Origin: Alphaproteobacteria bacterium
GTDB lineage: Bacteria; Pseudomonadota; Alphaproteobacteria; Rhodobacterales; Rhodobacteraceae
NCBI GenBank assembly: GCA_030429495.1
Contig: JAUIFH010000005.1
Span: 248,001 to 312,000 of the forward strand
Direction: 5' to 3'
DNA: 64,000 nucleotides
A program made the position numbers and the translations under genes. The notes beneath the pieces are model-generated. The model did no database searches. It was not told the DNA's origin and saw nothing but the letters and a program-made list of their open reading frames with translations. Of the stretch, positions 27,178 to 36,951 are shown one piece after another. Position 1 is the first letter of the stretch. Every line of letters begins with the position of its first letter.

Positions 27178-27180
27178 ACT

Positions 27181-27227
27181 GTTTTGTTTGACACAAAACG
27201 GGAACGCGCGTAGAACATAGTTTGAAC
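27181..27227 (+). promoter_or_regulatory. lexA promoter with triple GAAC operator
   Basis: The promoter is TTGACA (27188-27193), a 17-base spacer and TAGAAC (27211-27216). GAAC occurs at 27202-27205, 27213-27216 and 27224-27227, exactly 11 bases apart, giving two overlapping copies of the alphaproteobacterial LexA site GAAC-N7-GAAC. They cover the spacer, the -10 and the probable start point. A perfect inverted repeat, GTTTTGT-TTGAC-ACAAAAC (27181-27199), surrounds the -35. Confidence 0.88.
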
Positions 27228-27259
27228 GGCTTGGGCAAAGGCAAAGGACAACAGGCATC

Positions 27260-27943
27260 ATGCTGACCCGCAAGCAATTGGAACTGCTCGATTTCATCCA
27301 GAAACGTGTGGCGCGCGACGGCGTCCCCCCCTCTTTCGACGAGATGAAGGACGCGCTCGACCTGCGCTCCAAGTCCGGCATTCACCGCCTGATCACGGCG
27401 CTGGAGGAACGCGGCTTCATCCGCCGCCTCGCCCACCGGGCGCGCGCGATCGAGATCGTGAAGCTGCCCGAGGCGATGGAAAAGCCCGGCTTCAGCCCCA
27501 AGGTGATCAAGGGCGACCGCAAGGCGCCGCCGAGGGAGGCCATGCCGGTCACGGCGGATGCCCTCGAACTGCCGGTCATGGGCCGCATCGCCGCCGGGGT
27601 TCCGATCGAGGCGATATCGGAAGTCTCGCACCACGTCGCGGTGCCCGGCTCCATGCTCTCCGGGCGGGGCCAGCATTACGCGCTGGAGGTCAAGGGCGAT
27701 TCCATGATCGAGGCCGGGATCAATGACGGTGACATCGTGGTGATCCGTGAACAGACGACCGCCGATAACGGCGATATCGTCGTCGCACTCGTCGAAGGAC
27801 ATGAGGCGACGCTGAAACGGTTCCGCCGCCGGGGGGCGATGATCGCGCTCGAAGCTGCCAACCCGGCTTACGAGACGCGGGTTCTGCCGGAAGATCACGT
27901 CAAGGTGCAGGGCCGGCTCGTCGGTCTGATCCGAAGCTACTGA
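27260..27943 (+). CDS. lexA: LexA repressor of the SOS response
   Basis: A 227-residue self-cleaving repressor. The N-terminal winged helix-turn-helix (1-65) includes [20 protein letters not shown]. The S24 domain has the cleavage site Ala112-Gly113 in GRIAAGVPI, the catalytic Ser148 (KGDSMIEAG) and Lys186 (EATLKRF). RecA-stimulated autolysis would derepress its regulon. It is autoregulated through the GAAC repeats upstream. Its 3' end overlaps that of the convergent comEC gene by 7 bases. Confidence 0.97.
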   Translation: MLTRKQLELLDFIQKRVARDGVPPSFDEMKDALDLRSKSGIHRLITALEERGFIRRLAHRARAIEIVKLPEAMEKPGFSPKVIKGDRKAPPREAMPVTADALELPVMGRIAAGVPIEAISEVSHHVAVPGSMLSGRGQHYALEVKGDSMIEAGINDGDIVVIREQTTADNGDIVVALVEGHEATLKRFRRRGAMIALEAANPAYETRVLPEDHVKVQGRLVGLIRSY

Positions 27944-30015
27944 CGCGCTGTGGGGCCGCCGCTCTTGCTGCGGGGGCGGTTCCACATCCTGTCGCCGGCA
28001 ACCGCGCGTGCCGTGGTGATTTGCAGGCTGGTAAGGTCCGAACGGATGGCGAGCGCGCCGGTCTGCCTGAGCCGCGCCGCATCGTAGATCGTGCAGTCGC
28101 CGCCCGCCGGGCCGGCCCAATCCTCCGACAGGATAAGAAGGGCGCCACCGGTGCAAGATGCGGCCGCGCGTGATGCGGCGCCCTTGCCGGTGAAGTGCCG
28201 CGCCGGAACACCGCCGACCATGGCGACAAGCGCCCCCTTCTGACCAGTGAAGCCCGCGCGCCCGAAGGCCGCGTCCTGCGCGGCCAGATCGCCGTCATCC
28301 TCCAGCCAGCTCTTGGCGACGAACCCGGCGCCCTTCGGCTTTGACAATGCCCGCCCCTCTGGCCCGATGATGCCCGCGATGGCGCCGTCGCCCGAAACCA
28401 GGAGCGCCGGACGCTCGGCCCCTGCCCAGAAGATCAGGCCCGCCGTGACGGCCACCACACCAGCGCCGCGCAGCCAGACCATGCGGGCAATCAGCGCCGC
28501 CACACCGCCAAGCGCCATGACCGGCAGCGCCGCGGCCGGCGGCGTCGGAACCGCGATCACCGCCCCGTCAAGCCCCGAGACCCAGCCCGCCACGTGCAGG
28601 ATGAACGCGGTGCCCTGCTCCATCACCCAGAGCGGCAACCCGGCAAGGCCAAGCGGCGCCAGGACCGCCGCCACGACGCCTGCCGGCATCACCACAAGTC
28701 CCATCAGCGGCACGGCAAGCAGGTTGGCCAGCAATCCGTATTCCGCGATCCGGTTGAAATGCGCGGCAGCGATCGGGGCGGTGGCGAGCCCCGCCGCCAC
28801 CGAGGACAGGACCAGCATCGCGACGGGACGGAGCGGCGCCGGAACCTGGTGCTGCACCCTCGTCCAGGGCCGGAACGCGACGATCAGCGCGACGGTCGCC
28901 CCGAACGACATCTGGAAACCCGGCTCGATCAGGCTTTCGGGTTCGATCAGGAGGACGATCAGCGCCGCGATCGAGACCGAGCGGAGCGAGATCGCCCTGC
29001 GGTCGGCAAGCACGGCGGCAAGCATCACCGCCGCCATGACGAAGGCGCGGCGGGTCGCGACGTTCGGCCCCGCCAGCATCAGGTAGAACACGGCCGCGAA
29101 CAGCGCCACGAGGGCAGCGAGCTTCTTGGTGTTCAGGCGCAGTGCGAATGGCGGAACAAGCGCCATCCCGTAACGGCAGGCGGCGAAAACGAAGCCGGTC
29201 AACAGCCCCATATGCAGGCCCGAGATCGAGATCAGGTGCGACAAGTTGGAGGCGCGCAGCGCGTCGTTCGTTGCCTGCGTGACGCCGGAACGGTCGCCGG
29301 TCATCAGCGCGGCAGCGAATGCGCCGGGTTGCCCCTCCATACCGGACTGCATTGCCCCCGAGATGGTCATCCGCACCCGGAATGCAAGCAGCGCGATCCC
29401 CTCCTCGGGCGGCGCCAGCGCCAGTACTGGGGTCCGGGTATAGCCGACCGCGCCGAGGCGCGAGAACCAGGCGAGGCGCTGGAAGTCGAAGCCGCCGGGT
29501 TCGACCGGCCCTTCCGGCGGCGAGAGGTGGGCCGAGAGGATCACGGTCAGGCCCGGCCGCAATGCCACGAAGCCCTGCGCACCGTGGAGCGCGACCCGGA
29601 CCCGTTCGGGCGTACGGTCGGACGGCACGTCCTCCAGCACGACGCGATCGAGCGTCAGGCGGAGCTGGTCGGAGAACGACCGGTCGATACCGACGACGCG
29701 TCCCTCGACCGGGCCGTAGTAGCGAAACGGTAAGACCGGTGCCGCGACCGAATGGGCACGCAGCGCCGCGAGCAGCAGCCCGCCGGTCATGAGCGCCACC
29801 GCAATTGCAGGCACGCGCAGCCGTTCCGGGCCGCGCCATCCGGCCAGTGACGACAGCAGCGCAATGCCCGCGACGGCGGCAAGCGTGCCCTGCCCCGGCT
29901 CCGTCCTTAAGGCGAAGTAGATGCCGATGCCGAAAGACATGAAAACCGGCGTCCAGGGCAGAAGACCGCCCCGCGCCGCCAGCAGCGCGTCCAGGATCGC
30001 GATCGCCGCCCGCAC
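27937..30015 (-). CDS. comEC: ComEC/Rec2-family DNA uptake channel protein
   Basis: A 692-residue polytopic membrane protein. The N-terminal membrane part and DUF4131 (about 1-200) precede the Competence domain (about 220-490) with [34 protein letters not shown] and [15 protein letters not shown]. The C-terminal part (about 530-692) lacks the HxHxDH motif of the metallo-hydrolase domain found in many ComEC proteins, so it is of the shorter alphaproteobacterial type. The start is GTG at 30015. Whether the cell is competent cannot be told. Confidence 0.9.
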   Translation of the reverse strand: MRAAIAILDALLAARGGLLPWTPVFMSFGIGIYFALRTEPGQGTLAAVAGIALLSSLAGWRGPERLRVPAIAVALMTGGLLLAALRAHSVAAPVLPFRYYGPVEGRVVGIDRSFSDQLRLTLDRVVLEDVPSDRTPERVRVALHGAQGFVALRPGLTVILSAHLSPPEGPVEPGGFDFQRLAWFSRLGAVGYTRTPVLALAPPEEGIALLAFRVRMTISGAMQSGMEGQPGAFAAALMTGDRSGVTQATNDALRASNLSHLISISGLHMGLLTGFVFAACRYGMALVPPFALRLNTKKLAALVALFAAVFYLMLAGPNVATRRAFVMAAVMLAAVLADRRAISLRSVSIAALIVLLIEPESLIEPGFQMSFGATVALIVAFRPWTRVQHQVPAPLRPVAMLVLSSVAAGLATAPIAAAHFNRIAEYGLLANLLAVPLMGLVVMPAGVVAAVLAPLGLAGLPLWVMEQGTAFILHVAGWVSGLDGAVIAVPTPPAAALPVMALGGVAALIARMVWLRGAGVVAVTAGLIFWAGAERPALLVSGDGAIAGIIGPEGRALSKPKGAGFVAKSWLEDDGDLAAQDAAFGRAGFTGQKGALVAMVGGVPARHFTGKGAASRAAASCTGGALLILSEDWAGPAGGDCTIYDAARLRQTGALAIRSDLTSLQITTARAVAGDRMWNRPRSKSGGPTARQ

Positions 30016-30092
30016 CTTGTTTCCCCGTCCGGCATTGCCTAATGAACACGCGATCAGCCTGCGCTCTCATGGTTTCCGAAAGGTTAACGCCG

Positions 30093-31490
30093 ATGTCCGA
30101 TGTCGTGACCCGTTTTGCCCCCTCGCCCACCGGCTACCTGCATATCGGCGGCGCGCGCACGGCGTTGTTCAACTGGCTCTATGCGCGCGGGCGGGGCGGG
30201 AAATTCCTGCTCAGGATCGAGGATACCGACCGCGAACGCTCCACCCCGGAGGCCACGGCGGCGATCCTGAAGGGTCTTGCCTGGCTCGGCCTTGACTGGG
30301 ACGGCGATGTCGTCAGCCAGTTCGAGGGGCGCGCCCGCCATGCCGAGGTGGCGCATGAGATGCTGGCGCGCGGCGCGGCCTACAAATGCTTCTGCACGCA
30401 GGAGGAAATCGAGGCGTTCCGCGAAACTGTCCGGGCCGAGGGCCGATCCACCCTGTTCCGGAGCCCCTGGCGCGACGCTGACCCAGCCACCCACCCGGAC
30501 GCCCCGTTCGTAATCCGCCTCAAGGCCCCGCGTGAGGGCGAGACGGTGATCGAGGACGCCGTGCAGGGCAGCGTCACCTTCCGCAACGACCAGCTTGACG
30601 ACATGGTCTGTCTGCGTTCGGACGGGACGCCAACCTATATGCTGGCCGTCGTCGTCGACGACCACGATATGGGCGTGACCCATGTGATCCGGGGCGACGA
30701 CCATCTGAACAACGCGGCACGGCAGACCCAGATCTACCGCGCGATGGACTGGGCAGAGCCGGTCTGGGCGCATATCCCGCTGATCCACGGACCGGACGGC
30801 AAGAAGTTGTCGAAACGGCATGGCGCGGTCGGACTGGAAGAGTATCAGGCGATGGGTTACCCGGCCGCCGGGATGCGCAACTACCTGACCCGGCTTGGCT
30901 GGGCGCATGGCGATGCGGAATTCTTCACCGATGCCGAGGCGCGGGCATGGTTCGATCTGGATGGAATCGGGCGGGCGCCGGCGCGGCTCGATTTCAAGAA
31001 GCTGGAGAATCTGTCGGGCCAGCATATCGCGGCGACCCCGGACACCGATCTGCTGCCCGAAATTGAGGCATATCTTTCCGCAGCCGGCCGGGATTCTCTT
31101 TCGCATACGCAGAAAGACGGTCTCTCACGTGCTCTTTACTGTGTAAAAGATCGTGCGAAAACACTGGGCGAACTTCTTGAGAAAGCCCATTTTGTCCTTG
31201 AATCCCGGCCCCTTGTTCCTGACGAGAAGGCAGCCAAGGCACTCGATACGGTATCCCGTGGTATACTGAATGAATTGACGCCGCAGTTGCAAAATGCTAG
31301 CTGGAGCCGGGACACGCTGGAAGCCACCGTGAACCGCGTCGCAGAGGCCCACGGAATCGGGCTTGGCAAGATCGCGGGACCACTCCGGGCTGCACTCGCC
31401 GGGCGCACGGTCAGCCCCAGCGTCTTCGACATGATGCTCGTCATCGGGCGGGAGGAGACCGTCGCCCGACTGAAGGATGCCACCGGTTGA
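30093..31490 (+). CDS. gltX: Glutamate-tRNA ligase
   Basis: This 465-residue class I aminoacyl-tRNA synthetase has the HIGH-type motif [18 protein letters not shown] at residues 9-26 and the KMSKS-type KKLSKRHG near 240. The catalytic domain is followed by an all-helical anticodon-binding domain. ATG 30093 ([12 protein letters not shown]) is chosen over upstream starts. Bases about 31060-31310, in the anticodon-binding domain, are clearly richer in A/T with unusual codons (CTT, TCT, GTA, AAA) than the rest of the gene, though the frame is intact. Confidence 0.96.
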   Translation: MSDVVTRFAPSPTGYLHIGGARTALFNWLYARGRGGKFLLRIEDTDRERSTPEATAAILKGLAWLGLDWDGDVVSQFEGRARHAEVAHEMLARGAAYKCFCTQEEIEAFRETVRAEGRSTLFRSPWRDADPATHPDAPFVIRLKAPREGETVIEDAVQGSVTFRNDQLDDMVCLRSDGTPTYMLAVVVDDHDMGVTHVIRGDDHLNNAARQTQIYRAMDWAEPVWAHIPLIHGPDGKKLSKRHGAVGLEEYQAMGYPAAGMRNYLTRLGWAHGDAEFFTDAEARAWFDLDGIGRAPARLDFKKLENLSGQHIAATPDTDLLPEIEAYLSAAGRDSLSHTQKDGLSRALYCVKDRAKTLGELLEKAHFVLESRPLVPDEKAAKALDTVSRGILNELTPQLQNASWSRDTLEATVNRVAEAHGIGLGKIAGPLRAALAGRTVSPSVFDMMLVIGREETVARLKDATG

Positions 31491-31562
31491 CGGCGCCGCC
31501 GCGACCGTGACCTACACCCGCCGTAGGAACTGTTCCATACGGCCGTCTGAAAGGGAGCCGTG

Positions 31563-32858
31563 ATGGACAAGATGATCAAGACCGCGACCCTGAGTTTCGA
31601 CGGCAAGTCGATCGAGCTGCCCATCCTGCAGCCCACGGTCGGCCCCGACGTGATCGACATCCGCAAGCTCTACGGTGAGGCCGACGTCTTCACCTATGAT
31701 CCGGGCTTTACCTCCACCGCCGCGACCGATAGCGCCATCACCTATATCGATGGCGACAAGGGCGAGCTTCTCTATCGCGGCTACCCGATCGAGCAACTGG
31801 CCGAAAAGTCGCATTTCCTCGAAGTCTGCTACCTGCTGCTTTACGGCGAACTGCCGGACGCGACCCAGATCAAGGATTTCGAGGCCCGTGTCACCAACCA
31901 CACGATGGTGCATGAGCAGATGCACTATTTCTTCCGCGGGTTCCGGCGCGACAGCCATCCGATGGCGACCATGGTCGGCGTCGTCGGCGCGATGTCGGCC
32001 TTCTACCACGACTCGACCGACATCGCCGATCCGTGGCAGCGCGAGGTGGCAGCGATCCGCATGATCGCGAAGCTGCCGACGATCGCGGCGATGGCCTACA
32101 AGTATTCGGTCGGCCAGCCCTTCGTCTATCCGAAGAATTCGCTCGATTACCCGTCGAACTTCCTGCACATGTGCTTCGCCGTTCCGTGCGAGGAGTATGT
32201 CGTGCAGCCGGCCCTCGCCAAGGCGATGGACCGGATCATGATGCTCCATGCCGACCACGAGCAGAACGCCTCGACCTCGACGGTGCGTCTGGCCGGGTCG
32301 TCGGGCGCCAACCCCTTCGCCTGCATCGCTGCCGGCATCGCCTGCCTCTGGGGGCCAGCCCATGGCGGCGCGAACCAGGCCTGCCTCGAGATGCTGCGCG
32401 AAATCGGCACCGTCGATCGCATCCCGGAATACATCAAACGCGCGAAGGACAAGTCGGACCCGTTCCGCCTGATGGGCTTCGGCCACCGGGTCTACAAGAA
32501 CTTCGACCCGCGCGCGAAGGTGATGAAGGAAAGTGCCGACGAGGTGCTGGACCTGCTCGGCATTCAGGACAACGAGACACTGAAGGTCGCGAAGGAACTG
32601 GAGAAGATCGCGCTGGAGGACGAGTACTTCGTCTCCAAAAAGCTCTATCCGAACGTCGATTTCTATTCCGGCATCATCCTTGAGGCGATGGGCTTCCCGA
32701 CCTCGATGTTCACGCCGATCTTCGCGGTCAGCCGGACGGTCGGCTGGATCTCGCAGTGGAAAGAGATGATCGCCGATCCGACCCAGAAGATCGGCCGCCC
32801 GCGCCAGCTCTATATCGGCCAGACCCAGCGGGACTACGTCGATGTGAACAAGCGCTGA
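31563..32858 (+). CDS. gltA: Citrate synthase, type II
   Basis: This 431-residue enzyme starts the TCA cycle by joining oxaloacetate and acetyl-CoA. Catalytic segments are visible: [29 protein letters not shown], and [15 protein letters not shown], with the FYSGI and RPRQLYIG segments near the end. The N-terminal beta domain typical of hexameric Gram-negative enzymes is present. The start is ATG 31563 after AAGGGAG. It is followed by an intrinsic terminator. Confidence 0.97.
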   Translation: MDKMIKTATLSFDGKSIELPILQPTVGPDVIDIRKLYGEADVFTYDPGFTSTAATDSAITYIDGDKGELLYRGYPIEQLAEKSHFLEVCYLLLYGELPDATQIKDFEARVTNHTMVHEQMHYFFRGFRRDSHPMATMVGVVGAMSAFYHDSTDIADPWQREVAAIRMIAKLPTIAAMAYKYSVGQPFVYPKNSLDYPSNFLHMCFAVPCEEYVVQPALAKAMDRIMMLHADHEQNASTSTVRLAGSSGANPFACIAAGIACLWGPAHGGANQACLEMLREIGTVDRIPEYIKRAKDKSDPFRLMGFGHRVYKNFDPRAKVMKESADEVLDLLGIQDNETLKVAKELEKIALEDEYFVSKKLYPNVDFYSGIILEAMGFPTSMFTPIFAVSRTVGWISQWKEMIADPTQKIGRPRQLYIGQTQRDYVDVNKR

Positions 32859-32881
32859 GGCTCTGTTCAACCGGAAATCGA

Positions 32882-32916
32882 AGATGCGCGGGTCGGTGGC
32901 CCGCGCATTCTGTTTC
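32882..32916 (+). terminator. gltA intrinsic terminator
   Basis: ATGCGCGGG (32884-32892) pairs perfectly with CCCGCGCAT (32900-32908), followed by TCTGTTT. It lies 25 bases after the gltA stop. Confidence 0.82.
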
Positions 32917-32991
32917 TGGGTAGCAAAACTGTTCCGGTCGCCCGCCAGCGCGCGCAACCATTCGGGCCGGCCGTGAAGCCTCTCTTCCGGC

Positions 32992-33600
32992 CTAGCCATC
33001 CCTCCGGGCGTAGGCAGCCGGGGCGGGCAACTCGTATCCTGCCCGATAGCATTGATCCAACAGGGATTTGCGCCGGCTTAGCGGCCCTTTGGTGCCGTAA
33101 AGAACTTCGAGCTTACGCGGGGAAAATCCAAAGTAGCCGAACGTGCCCTTGATCCAGGCGGTTTCAAGGGCGCTCAGATAGCCACCGGCAGCCATCTCAT
33201 CAGATCGCACCCCGGCCGCCACCAGGAGGATGCCCGACCGAGGGCGCTGAAGTGAAATCTCGGGATCGTCCAACTGGTCATAGGCCCAACCCCAACTCCA
33301 GACGCGATCCACCCACCCCTTGGTCATCGAAGGCATTCCCCACCAGAACAAGGGAAAGACCAGACAGACCGCGTCGGCGCGGGCGAGTCGCGCCTGCTCC
33401 TTCTGCACATCCGGAGGAACGGCGCCCCCGCCATCCGCTTCGATATCGGCCAAGCTCCACCGGGGATCGAAGCCTTCCGCATTCAAGTCCGCAAGTTCGA
33501 CGGAGTGGCCCACCGCCTCCACGCCTGCCATGAAACTTCGTGCGGCCGAGGCAGTGAAAGACTCCGGGTCGGGATGATCAAGGACAGTCAGCACATGCAT
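32992..33600 (-). CDS. NAD(P)H-dependent flavodoxin-fold oxidoreductase
   Basis: This 202-residue protein of the NAD(P)H dehydrogenase (quinone)/modulator-of-drug-activity family is a flavodoxin-like fold that binds FAD or FMN. Seen are LTVLDHPDPESFTASAA at the N-terminus, ADAVCLVFPLFWWGMPSMTKGWVDRV and a C-terminal WIKGTFGYFGF segment. Likely a quinone or nitro-compound reductase; the substrate is unknown. Nothing recognisable lies in the 164 bases upstream. Confidence 0.87.
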   Translation of the reverse strand: MHVLTVLDHPDPESFTASAARSFMAGVEAVGHSVELADLNAEGFDPRWSLADIEADGGGAVPPDVQKEQARLARADAVCLVFPLFWWGMPSMTKGWVDRVWSWGWAYDQLDDPEISLQRPRSGILLVAAGVRSDEMAAGGYLSALETAWIKGTFGYFGFSPRKLEVLYGTKGPLSRRKSLLDQCYRAGYELPAPAAYARRDG

Positions 33601-33764
33601 AGGTCAGTTCACCCAAAGCCATCGCGGTCAACCCGGTTTCTCGCATCTCAACCAAGCTTCAGGTCAAGCGCAACCTTGAGACGGCAGTTCAGGATACCCA
33701 TGGACGAGCCGGACGCGGGCCGTCACCCGTTGGCATATCTTCGCTTTGGCGGCCACGGCCGCCG

Positions 33765-34229
33765 TTACCCGCCGCTTTCGGCCTTCTTCTCCCAGCGCCC
33801 GTCGGCCTCGCTCCAGTATTGCGCGGCAATGCCGGCGCTTGTCAGGGCCTTCCACTGACCCCGCGCGCGCGCCAGCGCGGCCTCGTCATTGCCGTCAAAG
33901 ATCACGCAGACCCGTTCAAGCGCGCCGCATTCCGCGCCCATCACCTCGGCACCGTCCACGGCCATCAGGCACTGGGCACTGTTCGGCGTCTCCGTCCCCG
34001 TCGTGAGAAGGACGGGCTGCATGTCGTCATGCTTGCCGCCCGCAATCCCGTGCGGCAGGAAGCCTTCCTCCGCCCCGGCCCAGAGCTTCTGGTCCAGCCA
34101 GTCGAGCCGCGCGGGATCGGTTCCGCGCACGATGACATGCCAGCCCGCCTGCAAGGCCTTGGCTAGAAGCATCGGCAGTGTCACCTCAAGCGGTGACCGT
34201 GTGAGGTGGTAGAAGAACGCCTGCCCCAT
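33765..34229 (-). CDS. holC: DNA polymerase III chi subunit
   Basis: This 154-residue protein begins MGQAFFYHLTRSPLEVTLPM and has HVIVRGTDPARLDWLDQKLW, the usual HolC pattern. Chi links the clamp loader to single-strand DNA-binding protein. The ATG at 34229 shares one base with the pepA stop (TGATG), so translation is coupled. The pepA-holC order is widely conserved. Confidence 0.92.
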   Translation of the reverse strand: MGQAFFYHLTRSPLEVTLPMLLAKALQAGWHVIVRGTDPARLDWLDQKLWAGAEEGFLPHGIAGGKHDDMQPVLLTTGTETPNSAQCLMAVDGAEVMGAECGALERVCVIFDGNDEAALARARGQWKALTSAGIAAQYWSEADGRWEKKAESGG

Positions 34230-35698
34230 CAGCCTTCGAACATGTCGCGCACCAGCCGGTCGAGCGCCATGACCCCCCAGCCCGTCGCGCCCTTGGGTGC
34301 GAGCGTGGTTTCCTTCGGCGGCAGCGCGACCCCGGCGATGTCGAGGTGAATCCACGGCACCTCGTCCTTGACGAACCGCTTGAGGAACTGCGCGGCCGTG
34401 ATCGAACCCGCGGGCCGGCCGCCGGTATTCTTCATGTCGGCAAGCCGCGACTTGATCTGTTCGTCATAGGCCGGTCCCATCGGCATCCGCCACGCGCCCT
34501 CGCCCTCGGCCTCGGCGGCCTTCAGGAACGCCGCGCAAAGCTTGTCGTCGTTAGAGAAGACACCCGCATTCTCATGGCCAAGGCCGATGATGATCGCACC
34601 GGTCAGCGTCGCGAGGTTGATCATGCCGCTGGGCTTGAAGCGCTCCTGCGCGTACCAGAGCACGTCGGCGAGGACCAGCCGCCCCTCGGCATCGGTGTTG
34701 ATCACCTCGATCGTGTCGCCCTTCATGGATTTCACGATATCGCCGGGCCGCTGCGCCTTGCCGTCGGGCATGTTCTCCACCAGCCCGACAAGGCCCACGA
34801 CATTCGCCTTGGCCTTCCTGAGCGCCAACGCCCGCATGACGCCGGAGACGACGCCGGCGCCGCCCATATCCATCGTCATCTCTTCCATACCGGCGGCCGG
34901 CTTGATCGAAATGCCGCCGGTGTCGAAGACAACGCCCTTGCCGACAAGCGCGAAGGGTGCTTCGCCCTTCTTGCCGCCGCTCCACTGCATGACGACAACC
35001 TTGGAGGGGCTTTCCGAACCCTGCCCCACGCCCAGAAGCGCGCCCATGCCGAGCTTTTCGAGGTCTTTCTCTTCCAGAACCTCGACCTGAAGCCCGATTT
35101 TCTTCATATCTGACAAACGGTTGGCGAAATCGGTGGTGGTCAGCACGTTGGCTGGTTCGCTCACCAGGTCACGGGTGAAGCAGACGCCCTCGGCCATGGC
35201 GGCCATCGGGGCAAAGGCCTCGCGCGCCGCGTCGGGCTTGTCGGCCATGACCGTCACCGCGCCCTTCCCGCCGTCCCTGTCGCTGCGGTAGCGGTCGAAC
35301 GCATAGGCCCGAAGCGCGAGGCCCAGCGCCACGTCGGCCACCTTAGGCTGCCCGGCGGCCAGAACCGTCACGCCGCTTTCGCCCAGCGCCTTGCCGATCG
35401 CCGCGCCGGCCTTGCGCGCCTCCTGCACGCTTGCCTTCTTCGGCAGCTTCACCAGTTGTACCGCCTCAGCAGCAATCCCGGCGGGATAGGCAAGGTCGAG
35501 CGACTGGCCCGGCTTCAGCTTGTCCCAAGCCTTCCCTTCCATCGCACGCGTGACCGCGCCGCGCATCTGCCGGTCGAGCCGTCGCGCCACGGCGCCGGGC
35601 CGGCCCTCGGGCGCGAGCAGAAGCGCTAAGCGCCCTTCGGCCTTGCTCAGTGCGTCGAAATCGGCTTCGTGGAACTGGACGGCAACGGGCGCGCTCAT
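34229..35698 (-). CDS. pepA: Leucyl aminopeptidase (M17)
   Basis: This 489-residue cytosolic dizinc aminopeptidase has the signature NTDAEGRLVLADVLWYAQE, the metal/active-site regions VGKGVVFDTGGISIKPA and MTMDMGGAGVVSG. An N-terminal regulatory domain occupies about 1-165. It is also a site-specific recombination accessory protein in some bacteria, which cannot be judged here. It is divergent from the lpt operon. Confidence 0.96.
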   Translation of the reverse strand: MSAPVAVQFHEADFDALSKAEGRLALLLAPEGRPGAVARRLDRQMRGAVTRAMEGKAWDKLKPGQSLDLAYPAGIAAEAVQLVKLPKKASVQEARKAGAAIGKALGESGVTVLAAGQPKVADVALGLALRAYAFDRYRSDRDGGKGAVTVMADKPDAAREAFAPMAAMAEGVCFTRDLVSEPANVLTTTDFANRLSDMKKIGLQVEVLEEKDLEKLGMGALLGVGQGSESPSKVVVMQWSGGKKGEAPFALVGKGVVFDTGGISIKPAAGMEEMTMDMGGAGVVSGVMRALALRKAKANVVGLVGLVENMPDGKAQRPGDIVKSMKGDTIEVINTDAEGRLVLADVLWYAQERFKPSGMINLATLTGAIIIGLGHENAGVFSNDDKLCAAFLKAAEAEGEGAWRMPMGPAYDEQIKSRLADMKNTGGRPAGSITAAQFLKRFVKDEVPWIHLDIAGVALPPKETTLAPKGATGWGVMALDRLVRDMFEG

Positions 35699-35820
35699 CG
35701 GGGGACCTCCGGCATGGTTTCGCCGGACCCTAGCGCCGGGTCGGGGGCTTGGCCAGATATGAGTTTTCCCCGCCAGACGTTTCGGCTAGGGATGGGACCG
35801 GCAGACGGGGGAACGGCGAA

Positions 35821-36951
35821 GTGTCCAGATTCGACAGGTACATGCTGTCGCAGTTGATGATGCTGTTCGGCTTTTTCGCGCTCGTCCTCGTCTCGGTCTA
35901 CTGGGTCAACCGGGCGGTCGCATTGTTCGACCAGCTTATCTCGGACGGCCAGTCCGCCTGGGTTTTCCTTGAGTTCACCGCCCTGACGCTGCCCAACGTC
36001 ATTCGCCTTGTCCTGCCGATCGCGGCCTTCGTCGCCACCATATACGTCACGAATCGGCTCTCGGCAGAAAGCGAGCTTGTGGTGATGCAGGCGACCGGCT
36101 TTTCGCCTGTCCGCCTCGCCCGGCCGGTCGTCTATTTCGGGCTGATCGTCGGGCTGATGATGGCCATCCTTGTTCACGTCCTCGTCCCGGCGAGCCGCAC
36201 CAAGCTTGCCGAGCGGCGTGGCGAGATCGCCGAGAACATCACCGCGCGTTTTCTCAGCGAGGGTGCGTTCCTGCACCCGGCCAGCGGAATCACCTTCTAC
36301 ATCCGCCAGATCACGCCCACGGGCGAGATGCAGGACATCTTCCTGTCCGACACCCGCAAACCGGGCCAGCACACAACCTATACCGCTGAACGCGCGCTGG
36401 TGGTGCGCAGCGATACCGGGCCGAAACTGGTGATGTTCGAGGGGATGGCCCAAACGCTGACGACAGCATCCGAACGGCTTTCGGTCACGCGCTTCGCCGA
36501 TTTCGCCTTCGATATCGGCACGCTGATCTCTTCCAGCACGCGCCGGCCGCTTTCGGTGGAGGAGTTGCCGACATCGGCCCTTCTCGCGCCCACGGAGTCG
36601 GTGATGGCCGAAATCGGCGCGACGCGGAGCGCGATGCTCTATGCCGGTCATGAAAGGCTCACGCAGCCCTTCCTCGCGCTGATCGCGGCACTGATCGGTT
36701 TCGCGGGACTGATGACCGGAGGATTCAGCCGCTTCGGTCTCTGGCGACAGATCACGGGCAGCGTGGTTTTGCTGATCCTGGTCCAGTTCCTAGCCAATGG
36801 CGCCGCCAACCTCGCGGCTGAAAATGCGACGCTGTGGCCGGTGGTCTATGTGCCGGTCCTCGTCGGCTTCGCCATCGCTGGCCTGCTTCTGGCCTTCGCG
36901 GGGCGGGTGCGCCGGGTACGCCGGGCGGTCCCGTCCGTGGTGGCGTCATGA
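35821..36951 (+). CDS. lptF: LPS export permease LptF
   Basis: A 376-residue inner-membrane protein of the LptB2FG transporter that extracts LPS. Three N-terminal membrane segments, a periplasmic beta-jellyroll region (about 130-270) and three C-terminal segments fit the family. GTG 35821 (SRFDRYMLSQLMMLF after the start) is chosen because family members start at this point and GGGGAACGGCGAA is upstream; a 24-residue longer frame is rejected. It overlaps lptG by 4 bases. Confidence 0.94.
   Translation: MSRFDRYMLSQLMMLFGFFALVLVSVYWVNRAVALFDQLISDGQSAWVFLEFTALTLPNVIRLVLPIAAFVATIYVTNRLSAESELVVMQATGFSPVRLARPVVYFGLIVGLMMAILVHVLVPASRTKLAERRGEIAENITARFLSEGAFLHPASGITFYIRQITPTGEMQDIFLSDTRKPGQHTTYTAERALVVRSDTGPKLVMFEGMAQTLTTASERLSVTRFADFAFDIGTLISSSTRRPLSVEELPTSALLAPTESVMAEIGATRSAMLYAGHERLTQPFLALIAALIGFAGLMTGGFSRFGLWRQITGSVVLLILVQFLANGAANLAAENATLWPVVYVPVLVGFAIAGLLLAFAGRVRRVRRAVPSVVAS

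Noticed and set aside
29921-30295. Alternative frame across the gltX start
   Set aside because: It is out of frame with GltX and antisense to comEC at its start; the HIGH motif frame from ATG 30093 is unambiguous.
35749-35820. N-terminal extension of LptF
   Set aside because: The added residues are polar and unlike any LptF, and family members begin at the residue encoded by GTG 35821.
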